Part shown: positions 1 to 5,841 of the stretch, one piece after another
Layout of the letters: every line of letters begins with the position of its first letter
Position numbering within the stretch: position 1 is the stretch's first letter
From: Acidobacteriota bacterium
Lineage (GTDB): Bacteria > Acidobacteriota > Vicinamibacteria > Vicinamibacterales > 2-12-FULL-66-21
Direction of reading: 5' to 3'
Assembly: GCA_013362195.1 (NCBI GenBank)
Contig: JABFWM010000507.1
Location: 1-5,841, forward strand
Length of the DNA stretch: 5,841 nt
The notes under the pieces: model-generated
Told to the model about the DNA's origin: nothing
Database searches by the model: none
The model's input: the letters and a program-made list of their open reading frames with translations, nothing else
Position numbers and translations under genes: made by a program

Positions 1-11
1 TAAAGGGCACG

Positions 12-284
12 ATGACCACCGTTGGCATCCGCGAGCTCAATCCGCACTTGAGCCGGCACCTGAAGCGCGTCCGCGCGGGCGCTCGATTGGTAATCACCGA
101 GCGAGGTCGCGCCATCGCGAGCATTCAGCCTGTGGACACGCGTGATGACGTCGGGTGGGCGCACGCGTTGGTTGCGGCGGGGCAGGCGCACTGGAGTGGA
201 GGCAAGCCCGAAGGGGCGAAGCGTCCCGTGCCGATCAAGGATGGGAAGACGGTTGCGGACGCGGTGCTCGAGGACCGAGGGTGA
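12..284 (+). CDS. Type II antitoxin, Phd/YefM (prevent-host-death) family, VapB-like
   Basis: This 90-residue protein is the likely antitoxin of the PIN toxin encoded immediately downstream. Antitoxins of this family bind and inhibit their toxin through a C-terminal tail and repress the TA promoter through an N-terminal fold. The N-terminus (MTTVGIRELNPHLSRHLKRV) and the following VITERGRAIASIQPV segment match the Phd/YefM pattern of a strand, an amphipathic helix and a 'G.pvA.i.P' strand, residues about 1-41. The C-terminus (WSGGKP near residue 62, then VADAVLEDRG) matches the tail common in antitoxins paired with PIN toxins. The start is supported by AAAGGG at 2-7, four bases before the ATG, which is a slightly short spacing. 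The stop TGA (282-284) overlaps the toxin GTG start, suggesting translational coupling. The promoter would lie before position 1 and is not visible. Family assignment is firm; biological activity is inferred. Confidence 0.9.
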   Translation: MTTVGIRELNPHLSRHLKRVRAGARLVITERGRAIASIQPVDTRDDVGWAHALVAAGQAHWSGGKPEGAKRPVPIKDGKTVADAVLEDRG

Positions 285-712
285 CGCTCTACCTCGATAC
301 GAGCAGTCTGGTCAAACTCTACGTCGCCGAGGTTGGCAGTCACGATGTCCGGGATCTCGTGGCCCGAGCGACGATCGTGACGACGTCCATGAGTGCCTAC
401 CCCGAGGCCCGCGCGGCTCTTGCCCGCCGGCGTCGCGAAGGCGCGCTGCGCCCCGCAGCATTGGCCGCGGCGAAGCGTGCACTCGAGGACGATTGGTCAC
501 GGTATCTTGCTGTCGGTGTCACCGAAATGCTGTGCCGAGCCGCCGGAAATCTCGCGCAGCGGTATCAGCTGCGTGGTTATGACAGCGTGCACCTGGCGTG
601 TTTCCTTCAGGTTGCGCGCCGAGCCGGTCCCGACGATACGGAGTTTTCCAGTTTCGACGATCGACTGAACCACGCCGCCGCAAGCGCTGCACGAGCGCTG
701 GCCCGCGCGTGA
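281..712 (+). CDS. PIN-domain ribonuclease toxin, VapC-like
   Basis: This is a 143-residue PIN-domain protein, the expected toxin partner of the preceding antitoxin. PIN toxins are Mg2+-dependent endoribonucleases, often cutting tRNA or rRNA. The four acidic positions are visible: D6 in LDTSSLVKLY, E42 in SAYPEARAAL, D101 in YDSVHLA and D126 in FSSFDDRLNHAA. The order and spacing fit an intact active site, and the length is normal for the family. I chose the GTG at 281 because it places the LYLDTSSLVKLY strand at the N-terminus and overlaps the antitoxin stop by four bases (GTGA). The same frame stays open back to an ATG at 155, but those extra 42 residues lie inside the antitoxin gene and resemble no PIN protein. 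There is no sign of frameshift or decay. The RNA target cannot be read from the sequence. Confidence 0.9.
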   Translation: MTLYLDTSSLVKLYVAEVGSHDVRDLVARATIVTTSMSAYPEARAALARRRREGALRPAALAAAKRALEDDWSRYLAVGVTEMLCRAAGNLAQRYQLRGYDSVHLACFLQVARRAGPDDTEFSSFDDRLNHAAASAARALARA

Positions 713-796
713 CGCGTGTGATCACGCTGCCCTCGAAAACCTGACGTAGCCCTCGCATTCATTGCAAAGCGTCATGGCGGGCGCCAGACATGGCCG

Positions 797-3433
797 CTAC
801 TCGCGCCGCAATGCCACCAGCGGGTCGAGGCGGGCCGCGCGGCGTGCCGGAAGATAGCTCGCCATCAGGGCGACGAAGCAGAGCGCGAGCGCGCCGCCCG
901 CGAACGTCGCAGGGTCGGTGGCGGTCACGCCGAAGAGATACGACGCGAGCATCGTGGCGGCGGCGGCGCTGACGCCAAGGCCAATCGCGACGCCGAAGAG
1001 CGAGAGGAACAGGTTCTCCCGGACGACCATCCGCAGGACGTCACTTGCGCGTGCGCCGAGCGACATGCGGATGCCGAGCTCCCGCGTGCGCATCGAGACG
1101 CTGTGCGAGGCGACGCCGTAAATCCCCACCGACGCCAGGAGCAGCGTCAGCGCCCCGAGCACACCCAGCAGCGACACCACGGCTCGACGAAGCCTGACGC
1201 TGCGGCGAATCCGCTCTTCCATCGTCTGTGCCCTGGCGATCGGCAGATCGGGATCGAGCACGCGCACGCTGTCCGTCAACGACGTCAGGACCGCGCGGGG
1301 ATCGCTGGTGGTCCGGATGACGAACGTGCCGCTCGCTGCTGGTGGTAAGGGCATGTAGTACGCGCCCAGGGGAGACTCGGTCAGAAACAGGTACTTGGCG
1401 TCGCGTGCGACGCCCACGACCTCCCGCCATGGGTCCTTCGAGTCGGCCGTGCGCACGCGCTGGCCGAGCGGATCGACGCCGGGCCACAGCCTTCTGGCCA
1501 GCGTCTCATTGACGATGGCGACCGGCGCATCCGCCGCCACTTCAGCCGGGCTGAAGGCTCGCCCGCGCAGGATCGCCAGACCGAGCGCCTCGAAATACTT
1601 CGGCGAGACGCGCGCCAGACTGGCCTTCGAAGACGACGACCCGGTGTGGGAGACGATGGTCCCGCCGTACATCTCGCCGCCGAGCGGCAGGATGTCTGCG
1701 GCGGCCACGGACGTGACGCCCGGCAACGCGGACGCGCGCTCGACGAAGCGCTCGACGAAGGCGGCCCGGCGATCGAGTGTGTAGCCCTGGAGATCCAGGT
1801 CGAACGACACCGTCGCCAGGCCCTGTGGATCGAAGCCCGGATCCACGCGCATGGCCCGCGTCAGGCTTTGTACGAAGAGGCCCGTCGTGACCAGCAGGGT
1901 GAGCGACAGCGCGACTTGTGCGACGACCAGGGCCCGGCGCAGCCGGCCCGCACCGCGCGAGCTGGTCGAGGTCGTGCCCTCGTCCTTGAGCACCGGCAGG
2001 ACATCGAATCGCGTCGTCGTCAACGCGGGGGCGAGACCGAAGAGGACGACCGCGGCGACCCCGACGACCGTGGCGGCGAGGAACGCGCGGCCGTCCAGCG
2101 CCAGCAGCGCCGAGACCTCCGAGGGCACGTCGCCGACGCGCACGATGACGGCCGACAGGACGAACGAGGCGCCAAAACCAGCCAGTCCGGCCAGCAACGC
2201 CACGACCAATGATTCCGTGACGAGTTGGCGAACTAATCGGCCGCGCGACGCGCCGATCGCCCGCCGCATGGCGAACTCTCGGCGGCGGCCCATGTGGTGC
2301 GCCATCAGGACGTTCGCGGCGTTCGCGCACGCGACGAGCAGCACCAGCGCGGGCACGATCGAGACGAGTCCGAACACGGAAGCCAGGCTCTCTTGCTCCC
2401 AGGGCGTCAAGCCGCCGCGCATCGGCAGCACACGCGCGCTCTTCTCCTGGTCCGCGGGCGTTTGCGGCGAACGAATCTGGCGGGCGATGACGCGCGCCTC
2501 CGCGTCCGCCTCGGGCGCCGTGACGCCGTCGCGCAGACGTCCGATCACACGAAGCCAGGCCTGGTTTGCGTCGCTCAGGAGGCCGGGGCGCTTCGGCATC
2601 GCCGCGCCCTGCATGGCCATCGGTATCCAGAGCTGATACGGGTCCGCGGCGAACGCGGCTCCGGTGAAATCACGCGGAGCCACGCCGATGATGGTGAACG
2701 GTTGGCCGTTGATGGCTAACGATGTGCCGATCACGCCGGGATCCGCGCCGAATTGCCCGGTCCACAACGCGTCGCTCAGCACGACGAGCGAGTGACCCCC
2801 GGGCGCGGTGTCCTCATCGGGCGCAAACGTGCGGCCGATCTGCGCGCGCAGGCCCAGCACGTCGAAGTAGTTGCCTGACACGAGTCCGCCCAGTACGCGC
2901 TGCGGCTGTGGACCGCCGATCGCCATGGGCGTACCGCCCTCGGCCGCGACGCCCGACAGCGTCGCCGCACGATCGCGGTAGACGAGGTAGTCGGGGTAGG
3001 AGAGGTTGCGCGGCATGGCCGAGCGACCCCAGAGGCCCACGATCCAGACGACCCGGCCGCTTGTGTTCCAGGGGGCCGGTTTAAGAAGCATGGCGTCCAG
3101 CAGCGTGAACATCGCCGTCGTCGCGCCGATCCCGAGCGCGAGTGTCAGCACCACGACGAGGGTGCGGGCCGGGTGCTGGACGATCCGCCGGACGGCGTGA
3201 CGCAGATCTCCACCGATACGCTCCAGTTCCGCGAATCCCCACACGTCGCGAGCCTCTTCCCGAAGCTTGAGCGGATTGCCGAATCGGAGGCGCGCCTGGC
3301 GCGCGGCCGCCTCGGCGTGCAGGCCGTCGCGCCTGTTCGCGGCAGCGCGGAGTTCGACGTGCAGGCGCATCTCCTCGTCGAGATCCTGCATGCGCCGCCA
3401 GCGGGTGACGAAGAACCAGAACCGTCGAAGCAT
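797..3433 (-). CDS. ADOP-type ABC permease (MacB/FtsX-like, duplicated, no ATPase domain)
   Basis: This is a complete 878-residue inner-membrane protein. Residues 1-80 form a cytoplasmic prefix with MQDLDEEMRLHVELRA and a RLRFGN motif, typical of the ADOP N-terminal domain. Two MacB-like halves follow. The first has a membrane helix at about 90-113, a periplasmic MacB_PCD domain to about 330, and an FtsX domain with helices near 351-378, 405-430 and 447-472. The second has a helix at 499-523, a periplasmic domain to about 735, and an FtsX domain with helices near 752-777, 806-832 and 841-862. Each FtsX domain carries the conserved cytoplasmic loop after its first helix (RRREFAMRRAIGAS; RTRELGIRMSLGAR). 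The C-terminus SYLPARRAARLDPLVALRRE is canonical. No Walker A or B motif exists, so any ATPase must be encoded elsewhere. The start is the ATG at 3433, two bases after the padR stop, with only a weak ribosome site, so translational coupling is likely. The frame is open to 3571, but that extension overlaps padR. MacB-like proteins act as mechanotransmitters in efflux or lipoprotein handling; the substrate here is unknown. Confidence 0.93.
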   Translation of the reverse strand: MLRRFWFFVTRWRRMQDLDEEMRLHVELRAAANRRDGLHAEAAARQARLRFGNPLKLREEARDVWGFAELERIGGDLRHAVRRIVQHPARTLVVVLTLALGIGATTAMFTLLDAMLLKPAPWNTSGRVVWIVGLWGRSAMPRNLSYPDYLVYRDRAATLSGVAAEGGTPMAIGGPQPQRVLGGLVSGNYFDVLGLRAQIGRTFAPDEDTAPGGHSLVVLSDALWTGQFGADPGVIGTSLAINGQPFTIIGVAPRDFTGAAFAADPYQLWIPMAMQGAAMPKRPGLLSDANQAWLRVIGRLRDGVTAPEADAEARVIARQIRSPQTPADQEKSARVLPMRGGLTPWEQESLASVFGLVSIVPALVLLVACANAANVLMAHHMGRRREFAMRRAIGASRGRLVRQLVTESLVVALLAGLAGFGASFVLSAVIVRVGDVPSEVSALLALDGRAFLAATVVGVAAVVLFGLAPALTTTRFDVLPVLKDEGTTSTSSRGAGRLRRALVVAQVALSLTLLVTTGLFVQSLTRAMRVDPGFDPQGLATVSFDLDLQGYTLDRRAAFVERFVERASALPGVTSVAAADILPLGGEMYGGTIVSHTGSSSSKASLARVSPKYFEALGLAILRGRAFSPAEVAADAPVAIVNETLARRLWPGVDPLGQRVRTADSKDPWREVVGVARDAKYLFLTESPLGAYYMPLPPAASGTFVIRTTSDPRAVLTSLTDSVRVLDPDLPIARAQTMEERIRRSVRLRRAVVSLLGVLGALTLLLASVGIYGVASHSVSMRTRELGIRMSLGARASDVLRMVVRENLFLSLFGVAIGLGVSAAAATMLASYLFGVTATDPATFAGGALALCFVALMASYLPARRAARLDPLVALRRE

Positions 3434-3435
3434 AG

Positions 3436-3777
3436 TCAGGCCATCCGCAACACGCGTGCGATCGCGCCCGTCACTCGCTGATAACTCTCGACCCGGCGAG
3501 CAAGCTCCCGCCGTCCCGCGGCAGTCAGCTGGTAGTATCTCGCGCGGCGGTTCTCGTCGGTCCGCTTCCACTCGCCGCCGATCCAGCCTTTGACCAGCAT
3601 CCGCTGAAGTGCCGGATAGAGCGAGCCCTCCTCGACGCGAAGGACGTCCGTCGAGGCCCGCTCAATCGCCTCGGCAATCTCGAAGCCGTGCAGTGTGCTT
3701 CGGCGGGCGAGCGCTGTAAGGACCAGCATCTCGAGTGTGCCGGGAGGAATCGGATCGTGAGACCTGCGGGCGACCAT
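3436..3777 (-). CDS. PadR-family transcriptional repressor
   Basis: This 113-residue winged-helix regulator has the standard length and layout of small PadR proteins. The visible pieces are GTLEMLVLTAL (residues 13-23), LHGFEIAEAIE (29-39), the recognition region EEGSLYPALQRMLVKGWI (49-66), the wing NRRARYYQLTAAGRREL (76-92), and a C-terminal helix (93-112) that would form the dimer interface. PadR proteins usually repress their own operon until a ligand or stress releases them; the ligand here is unknown. The gene lies immediately upstream of the ADOP permease (stop, two bases, ATG), so the two very probably form one transcript. This pairing is common for ADOP permeases. A perfect inverted repeat sits one base before the ATG and overlaps the predicted promoter. 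There is no Shine-Dalgarno sequence before the start, which fits a leaderless or nearly leaderless message. Confidence 0.93.
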   Translation of the reverse strand: MVARRSHDPIPPGTLEMLVLTALARRSTLHGFEIAEAIERASTDVLRVEEGSLYPALQRMLVKGWIGGEWKRTDENRRARYYQLTAAGRRELARRVESYQRVTGAIARVLRMA

Positions 3778-3778
3778 G

Positions 3779-3795
3779 ACATAGACAGACTATGT
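3779..3795 (-). promoter_or_regulatory. Probable PadR operator (6-5-6 inverted repeat)
   Basis: ACATAG and CTATGT form a perfect inverted repeat with a 5-base spacer, 17 bases in all, one base upstream of the padR ATG. This AT-rich site stands out from its GC-rich surroundings. Known PadR operators are short dyads ending in ATGT/ACAT-type half-sites located in the promoter of padR itself, and this element has that character. It overlaps the predicted -10 box, so binding of a PadR dimer would block transcription initiation. The repeat is seen directly; its recognition by this PadR is inferred. Confidence 0.65.
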
Positions 3796-3814
3796 TACGG
3801 CGCCGGGACGTCAA
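3787..3814 (-). promoter_or_regulatory. Predicted promoter of the padR-ADOP operon
   Basis: On the minus strand a -35-like TTGACG (3814-3809, five of six matches to TTGACA) is followed after 16 bases by TAGTCT (3792-3787), which fits the minimal TANNNT -10 pattern. Transcription would start at about 3779-3781, only two to four bases before the padR ATG, giving an essentially leaderless message. That agrees with the absence of a ribosome-binding site. The -10 match is weak (three of six), so support comes mainly from the good -35, the spacing and the overlap with the operator-like repeat. Confidence 0.5.
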
Positions 3815-4171
3815 GGTTCCGCCGGAGCCGCTGCGTGTGTCCTTCTCCCTGGCGGAGGGACGCCGCGCCGATCGCCGACCGCGGTGACGACGTCAGCGCA
3901 GATCGAGACTGCGGGGAATCTCACTATCCAGACGAGATCACCCGCGGGCTTCGAGCTCAGCGGGCCGAACTACCGGCGGGAACGGAGCGGCGCGCGCAGC
4001 GCAGCCACCAGCTCAAGGCACAGCGCGATCCGCTCGCTCCGTGGTGCAGTTGCTACGCGTGCACGTCAAAGCCGGCGCCGCGAAGCCGACGCGCAACGGC
4101 CGATACGGAACGTTCCGCACTCGAACGGCGACACGGTCTCTGCCGCGGGGGCCGGTGCGATGAGCGGCTGC
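3815..4171. other. Intergenic stretch with no convincing gene
   Basis: I see no credible coding region in these roughly 360 bases on either strand. The open frames crossing it are arginine-rich, lack family motifs, and run antisense into neighbouring genes. It contains a 12-base palindrome (4106-4117) and an imperfect hairpin at 3839-3861, where GTCC-TT-CTCC pairs with GGAG-GGAC around a CTGGC loop. Neither is followed by a T-tract on either strand, so no intrinsic terminator can be called for the small gene ending at 4172. The stretch may hold decayed sequence or an untranslated RNA; nothing decides this. Confidence 0.5.
4106..4117. repeat. 12-base perfect palindrome in the non-coding stretch
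   Basis: CGGAACGTTCCG is a perfect uninterrupted palindrome in the gene-free stretch between the small helical gene and padR. Its symmetry does not extend into the flanking bases. It could be a regulator binding site, but there is no recognisable promoter beside it. In GC-rich DNA a 12-base palindrome can also occur by chance. Confidence 0.35.
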
Positions 4172-4453
4172 CTACTCGAGACGCGTACTCCGCGCGCCGT
4201 GCGTCGCCACCAGTTTTTCGATGTAGTCGAGTCGCGTCTTTGCGAGGTGAATCCGGTACTCAGCGAACCCGATGGAGGCCTGTTCTTGCTCTCTTGGCCG
4301 CAACAGCCAGGCGTCTGCCTCCGCAAGATCTGCGCGGGCTTCGTAGATGGCGCCCTTCCAGCTCTCGTGAACCGTCGCGTGCAGCCGGTCCGCTTGCGCC
4401 TGAAGCATCTCGATGCGGTGCCGACGTTCAGCTATCTGCTGGTGGTCGCCCAT
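4172..4453 (-). CDS. Small helical protein of unknown function
   Basis: I do not recognise this 93-residue protein. It is charged, with frequent Glu, Gln, Arg and Ala and few helix breakers until the C-terminus. Stretches such as QIAERRHRIEMLQAQADRLH (residues 6-25) have a spacing of hydrophobic residues that suggests an amphipathic or coiled-coil helix. Further helical segments lie around 36-50 and 62-85. There is no signal peptide, membrane helix or metal-binding motif, so it is probably cytoplasmic. I chose the ATG at 4453 over the in-frame ATG at 4480 because TAGAAT (4466-4461) lies seven bases before 4453, ideal for a leaderless transcript. Codon third positions are mostly G or C, consistent with a real gene. 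It lies 101 bases downstream of the partial permease and 394 bases upstream of padR, on the same strand. No functional link to either is shown. Confidence 0.6.
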   Translation of the reverse strand: MGDHQQIAERRHRIEMLQAQADRLHATVHESWKGAIYEARADLAEADAWLLRPREQEQASIGFAEYRIHLAKTRLDYIEKLVATHGARSTRLE

Positions 4454-4460
4454 GCCGACG

Positions 4461-4466
4461 ATTCTA
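4461..4466 (-). promoter_or_regulatory. -10 element (TAGAAT) of a leaderless promoter
   Basis: TAGAAT on the minus strand matches the TATAAT consensus at five of six positions. It ends seven bases before the ATG at 4453, so transcription would begin at or next to the start codon. The -35 region is poor: TGAAGC (4489-4484) has a 17-base spacer, and the better TTGTGA (4492-4487) is 20 bases away. No Shine-Dalgarno sequence is present. The element supports both the reality of the small gene and its start. Confidence 0.5.
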
Positions 4467-4554
4467 TCCGAGGCGCGCACGCGGCTTCACAAGATCGCGT
4501 CAGTGTTCCAAAGAATGTCGGCGCCAGCGCGACCCTGCTTCGTGCGGATCCCTT

Positions 4555-5841
4555 CTACTCCTGCCGGAGCGCCGTCAGCGGCTCGATGCGCGCAGCGCGG
4601 CGCGCGGGCAGGTAGGACGCGAGCGCCGCGATGGCGCCCAGCAGCACGACGACGATCGCGTACGTCGGCACATCGTACGGCGTGACGCCGAAGAGCAACG
4701 TGCCGAGCGACCGCAGGAGCAGCAGCGAGCCGGCGATACCGATGGCGGCGCCGGTGGCGACGAGCGCGAGCCCGCCGGCGACGACCGATCCTGTGATGCG
4801 TGCCAGCCGCGCGCCAAGAGCGATGCGGATGCCGATGTCCTTCGTCCGTTCGGCGACGAGATACGCAAGCAGACCGTAGAGTCCGAGCGCCGCCAGCATC
4901 AGACCGCCGACGCCGAAGCTCGTCGAGATGAGCGCGCTGATGCGTTCGCGCGCCAGGCTCTCGGCTAATGCGCTCTCGATCGTGCGAACGTTGGAGACCA
5001 CCAGCGTTGGATCGAGCTCGTGCAATGCCGCGGTGACCGGCCGGACGAAGGACTCCGGCTGGCGCGCGCGCACGAACAGCGTCATCGTCGACCACGTCAT
5101 GCGGCCGTGACTGTAGAACACGGTCGGCTTCGGCGTGCTCCGCACCGATCCTTCGCTGACGTCGCCGACGACGCCGATGATCGGCAGGTATGGGTTGTCT
5201 GCCATCATCCAGACGGAGATCGACGAGGCCAACGGATCACGCCCTGAAAAATACGTCCGCGCGAACGTCTCGTTGACGACGAAGCCTGCCATCGGATTCG
5301 CGTTGTCCGCGTCGGTGAATTCCCGTCCACGCAGCACGGGAATACGAAGCGTGTGGAAGTATCCGGGCGCCACCATACGCACGACGGTGGTCGGCCGTTC
5401 GCCCGCGGGACGTTCTGGTGTGCCCAGCTCGTGAAACCTCGTGCCACCGCGAGGACTGCCGTTCACCGGCAGGCTGATCCCCGCAGCTGCGGCCTCGACG
5501 CCCGGCAACGCGCGAACGCGCGTCACGGCCTCGCGATAGAACTCGCGGCATCGCTCAGCGGTATATCGCGCCGGCGAGACGGCCACACTCATCGTGAGCA
5601 CGTCGTGGGCGTCGAATCCCATCGGCGCACGATCCAGCGCGAGGAGGGTGCGAACGAGGACACCGGCGCCGCAGAGCAGGACGACGGTCATGGCGACTTG
5701 CACGACGACGAGCGCCTGTCGCACACGGGGCGCGTGACCGGCCTTCGAGCCGCGTGTCCGCAAGGCGTCGGCCATCGATCGCCGCGCGAAGACGATCGTC
5801 GGTGCGAGGCCGGCGATCGCGCCGGTCGCGAGCGACAGGCC
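4555..5841 (-). CDS. ADOP-type ABC permease, C-terminal half (5' end beyond window)
   Basis: The C-terminal 428 residues of a second MacB/FtsX-like permease are present. The frame is open to the window edge, and the first residues visible (GLAPTIVFARRSMADALRTR) are the usual join between the first FtsX domain and the second half of ADOP proteins. The ATG at 5775 is therefore internal, not the start. Fragment residues 39-64 are a membrane helix, about 70-285 a periplasmic MacB_PCD domain (LPGVEAAAAG, APGYFHTLRIPVLRGREF, VVNETFARTYF), and about 305-415 an FtsX domain. The FtsX part has three helices and the loop ERTKDIGIRIALGARLARI. The end, YLPARRAARIEPLTALRQE, is canonical and similar to that of the neighbouring complete permease. 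Outside such conserved blocks the two sequences differ clearly, so they are paralogues rather than a recent tandem copy. No ATPase domain is visible. Any prefix domain or PadR partner would lie beyond the window. Confidence 0.92.
   Translation of the reverse strand, partial: GLSLATGAIAGLAPTIVFARRSMADALRTRGSKAGHAPRVRQALVVVQVAMTVVLLCGAGVLVRTLLALDRAPMGFDAHDVLTMSVAVSPARYTAERCREFYREAVTRVRALPGVEAAAAGISLPVNGSPRGGTRFHELGTPERPAGERPTTVVRMVAPGYFHTLRIPVLRGREFTDADNANPMAGFVVNETFARTYFSGRDPLASSISVWMMADNPYLPIIGVVGDVSEGSVRSTPKPTVFYSHGRMTWSTMTLFVRARQPESFVRPVTAALHELDPTLVVSNVRTIESALAESLARERISALISTSFGVGGLMLAALGLYGLLAYLVAERTKDIGIRIALGARLARITGSVVAGGLALVATGAAIGIAGSLLLLRSLGTLLFGVTPYDVPTYAIVVVLLGAIAALASYLPARRAARIEPLTALRQE

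Noticed and set aside
155..280. In-frame upstream extension of the PIN toxin from an ATG at 155.
   Set aside because: It lies entirely within the antitoxin gene, is Gly/Arg-rich, and PIN proteins begin at the LYLDTSSL strand, which the GTG at 281 provides.
714..727. Hairpin GCGTG-TGAT-CACGC just after the toxin stop, considered as a terminator.
   Set aside because: The stem has only five pairs and no T-tract follows on either strand.
775..786. TGGCG/CGCCA inverted repeat near the end of the complete permease, considered as a bidirectional terminator.
   Set aside because: The two-base loop is sterically poor, the stem is short, and there is no T-tract.
3434..3571. N-terminal extension of the complete ADOP permease to an ATG at 3571.
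   Set aside because: It overlaps the well-supported padR gene in another frame and has no ADOP-like content; the ATG at 3433 directly precedes the typical ADOP prefix.
4454..4480. Longer start of the small helical protein at the ATG at 4480.
   Set aside because: It would place the TAGAAT box inside the coding region and has no ribosome site; the ATG at 4453 fits a leaderless promoter.
3884..4615. A 243-codon plus-strand open frame across the otherwise gene-free stretch.
   Set aside because: No recognisable domain or ribosome site. Its second half is antisense to the small helical gene and to the end of the permease, whose signals are better.
3688..4968. A 426-codon open frame on the plus strand.
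   Set aside because: It runs antisense through padR, the small helical gene and the second permease, is Arg/Asp-rich low-complexity sequence, and has no family motif. It is a by-product of GC-rich codon use.

Overview
The window is GC-rich. It combines a VapBC-type toxin-antitoxin pair with two MacB/FtsX-like permeases that lack a fused ATPase, plus a PadR-family repressor. Duplicated orphan permeases of this architecture (ADOP, 'acidobacterial duplicated orphan permease') next to PadR regulators are abundant in Acidobacteriota (for example Vicinamibacteria-like soil lineages) and also occur in Gemmatimonadota. The assignment is an inference from gene content and composition; no rRNA or other phylogenetic marker is present.

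Layout: positions 12-712 (+ strand) hold a Phd/YefM-type antitoxin and a PIN-domain toxin, overlapping by four bases through a GTGA junction. An 84-base convergent gap follows. Positions 797-3777 (- strand) hold a two-gene unit, padR then a complete ADOP permease, separated by two bases. Positions 3778-4171 contain no convincing gene. The padR-proximal end of this stretch carries a promoter and a perfect inverted repeat that looks like the PadR operator. Positions 4172-4453 (- strand) hold a small helical protein of unknown function with a leaderless-type promoter. Positions 4555-5841 (- strand) hold the C-terminal half of a second ADOP permease that runs off the window edge.

How the parts fit: PadR probably represses its own operon, because the inverted repeat overlaps the predicted -10 element and lies one base before the padR start codon. 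The downstream permease would then be controlled by whatever signal releases PadR. The second permease has no regulator visible here, as its 5' half is outside the window. The TA pair is an independent module on the opposite strand.

I found no CRISPR array, tRNA, rRNA, insertion sequence or phage gene. The content is mostly ordinary for such genomes. The least explained elements are the small helical protein, the compact PadR promoter/operator, the non-coding stretch between them, and the still unknown substrate of ADOP permeases.
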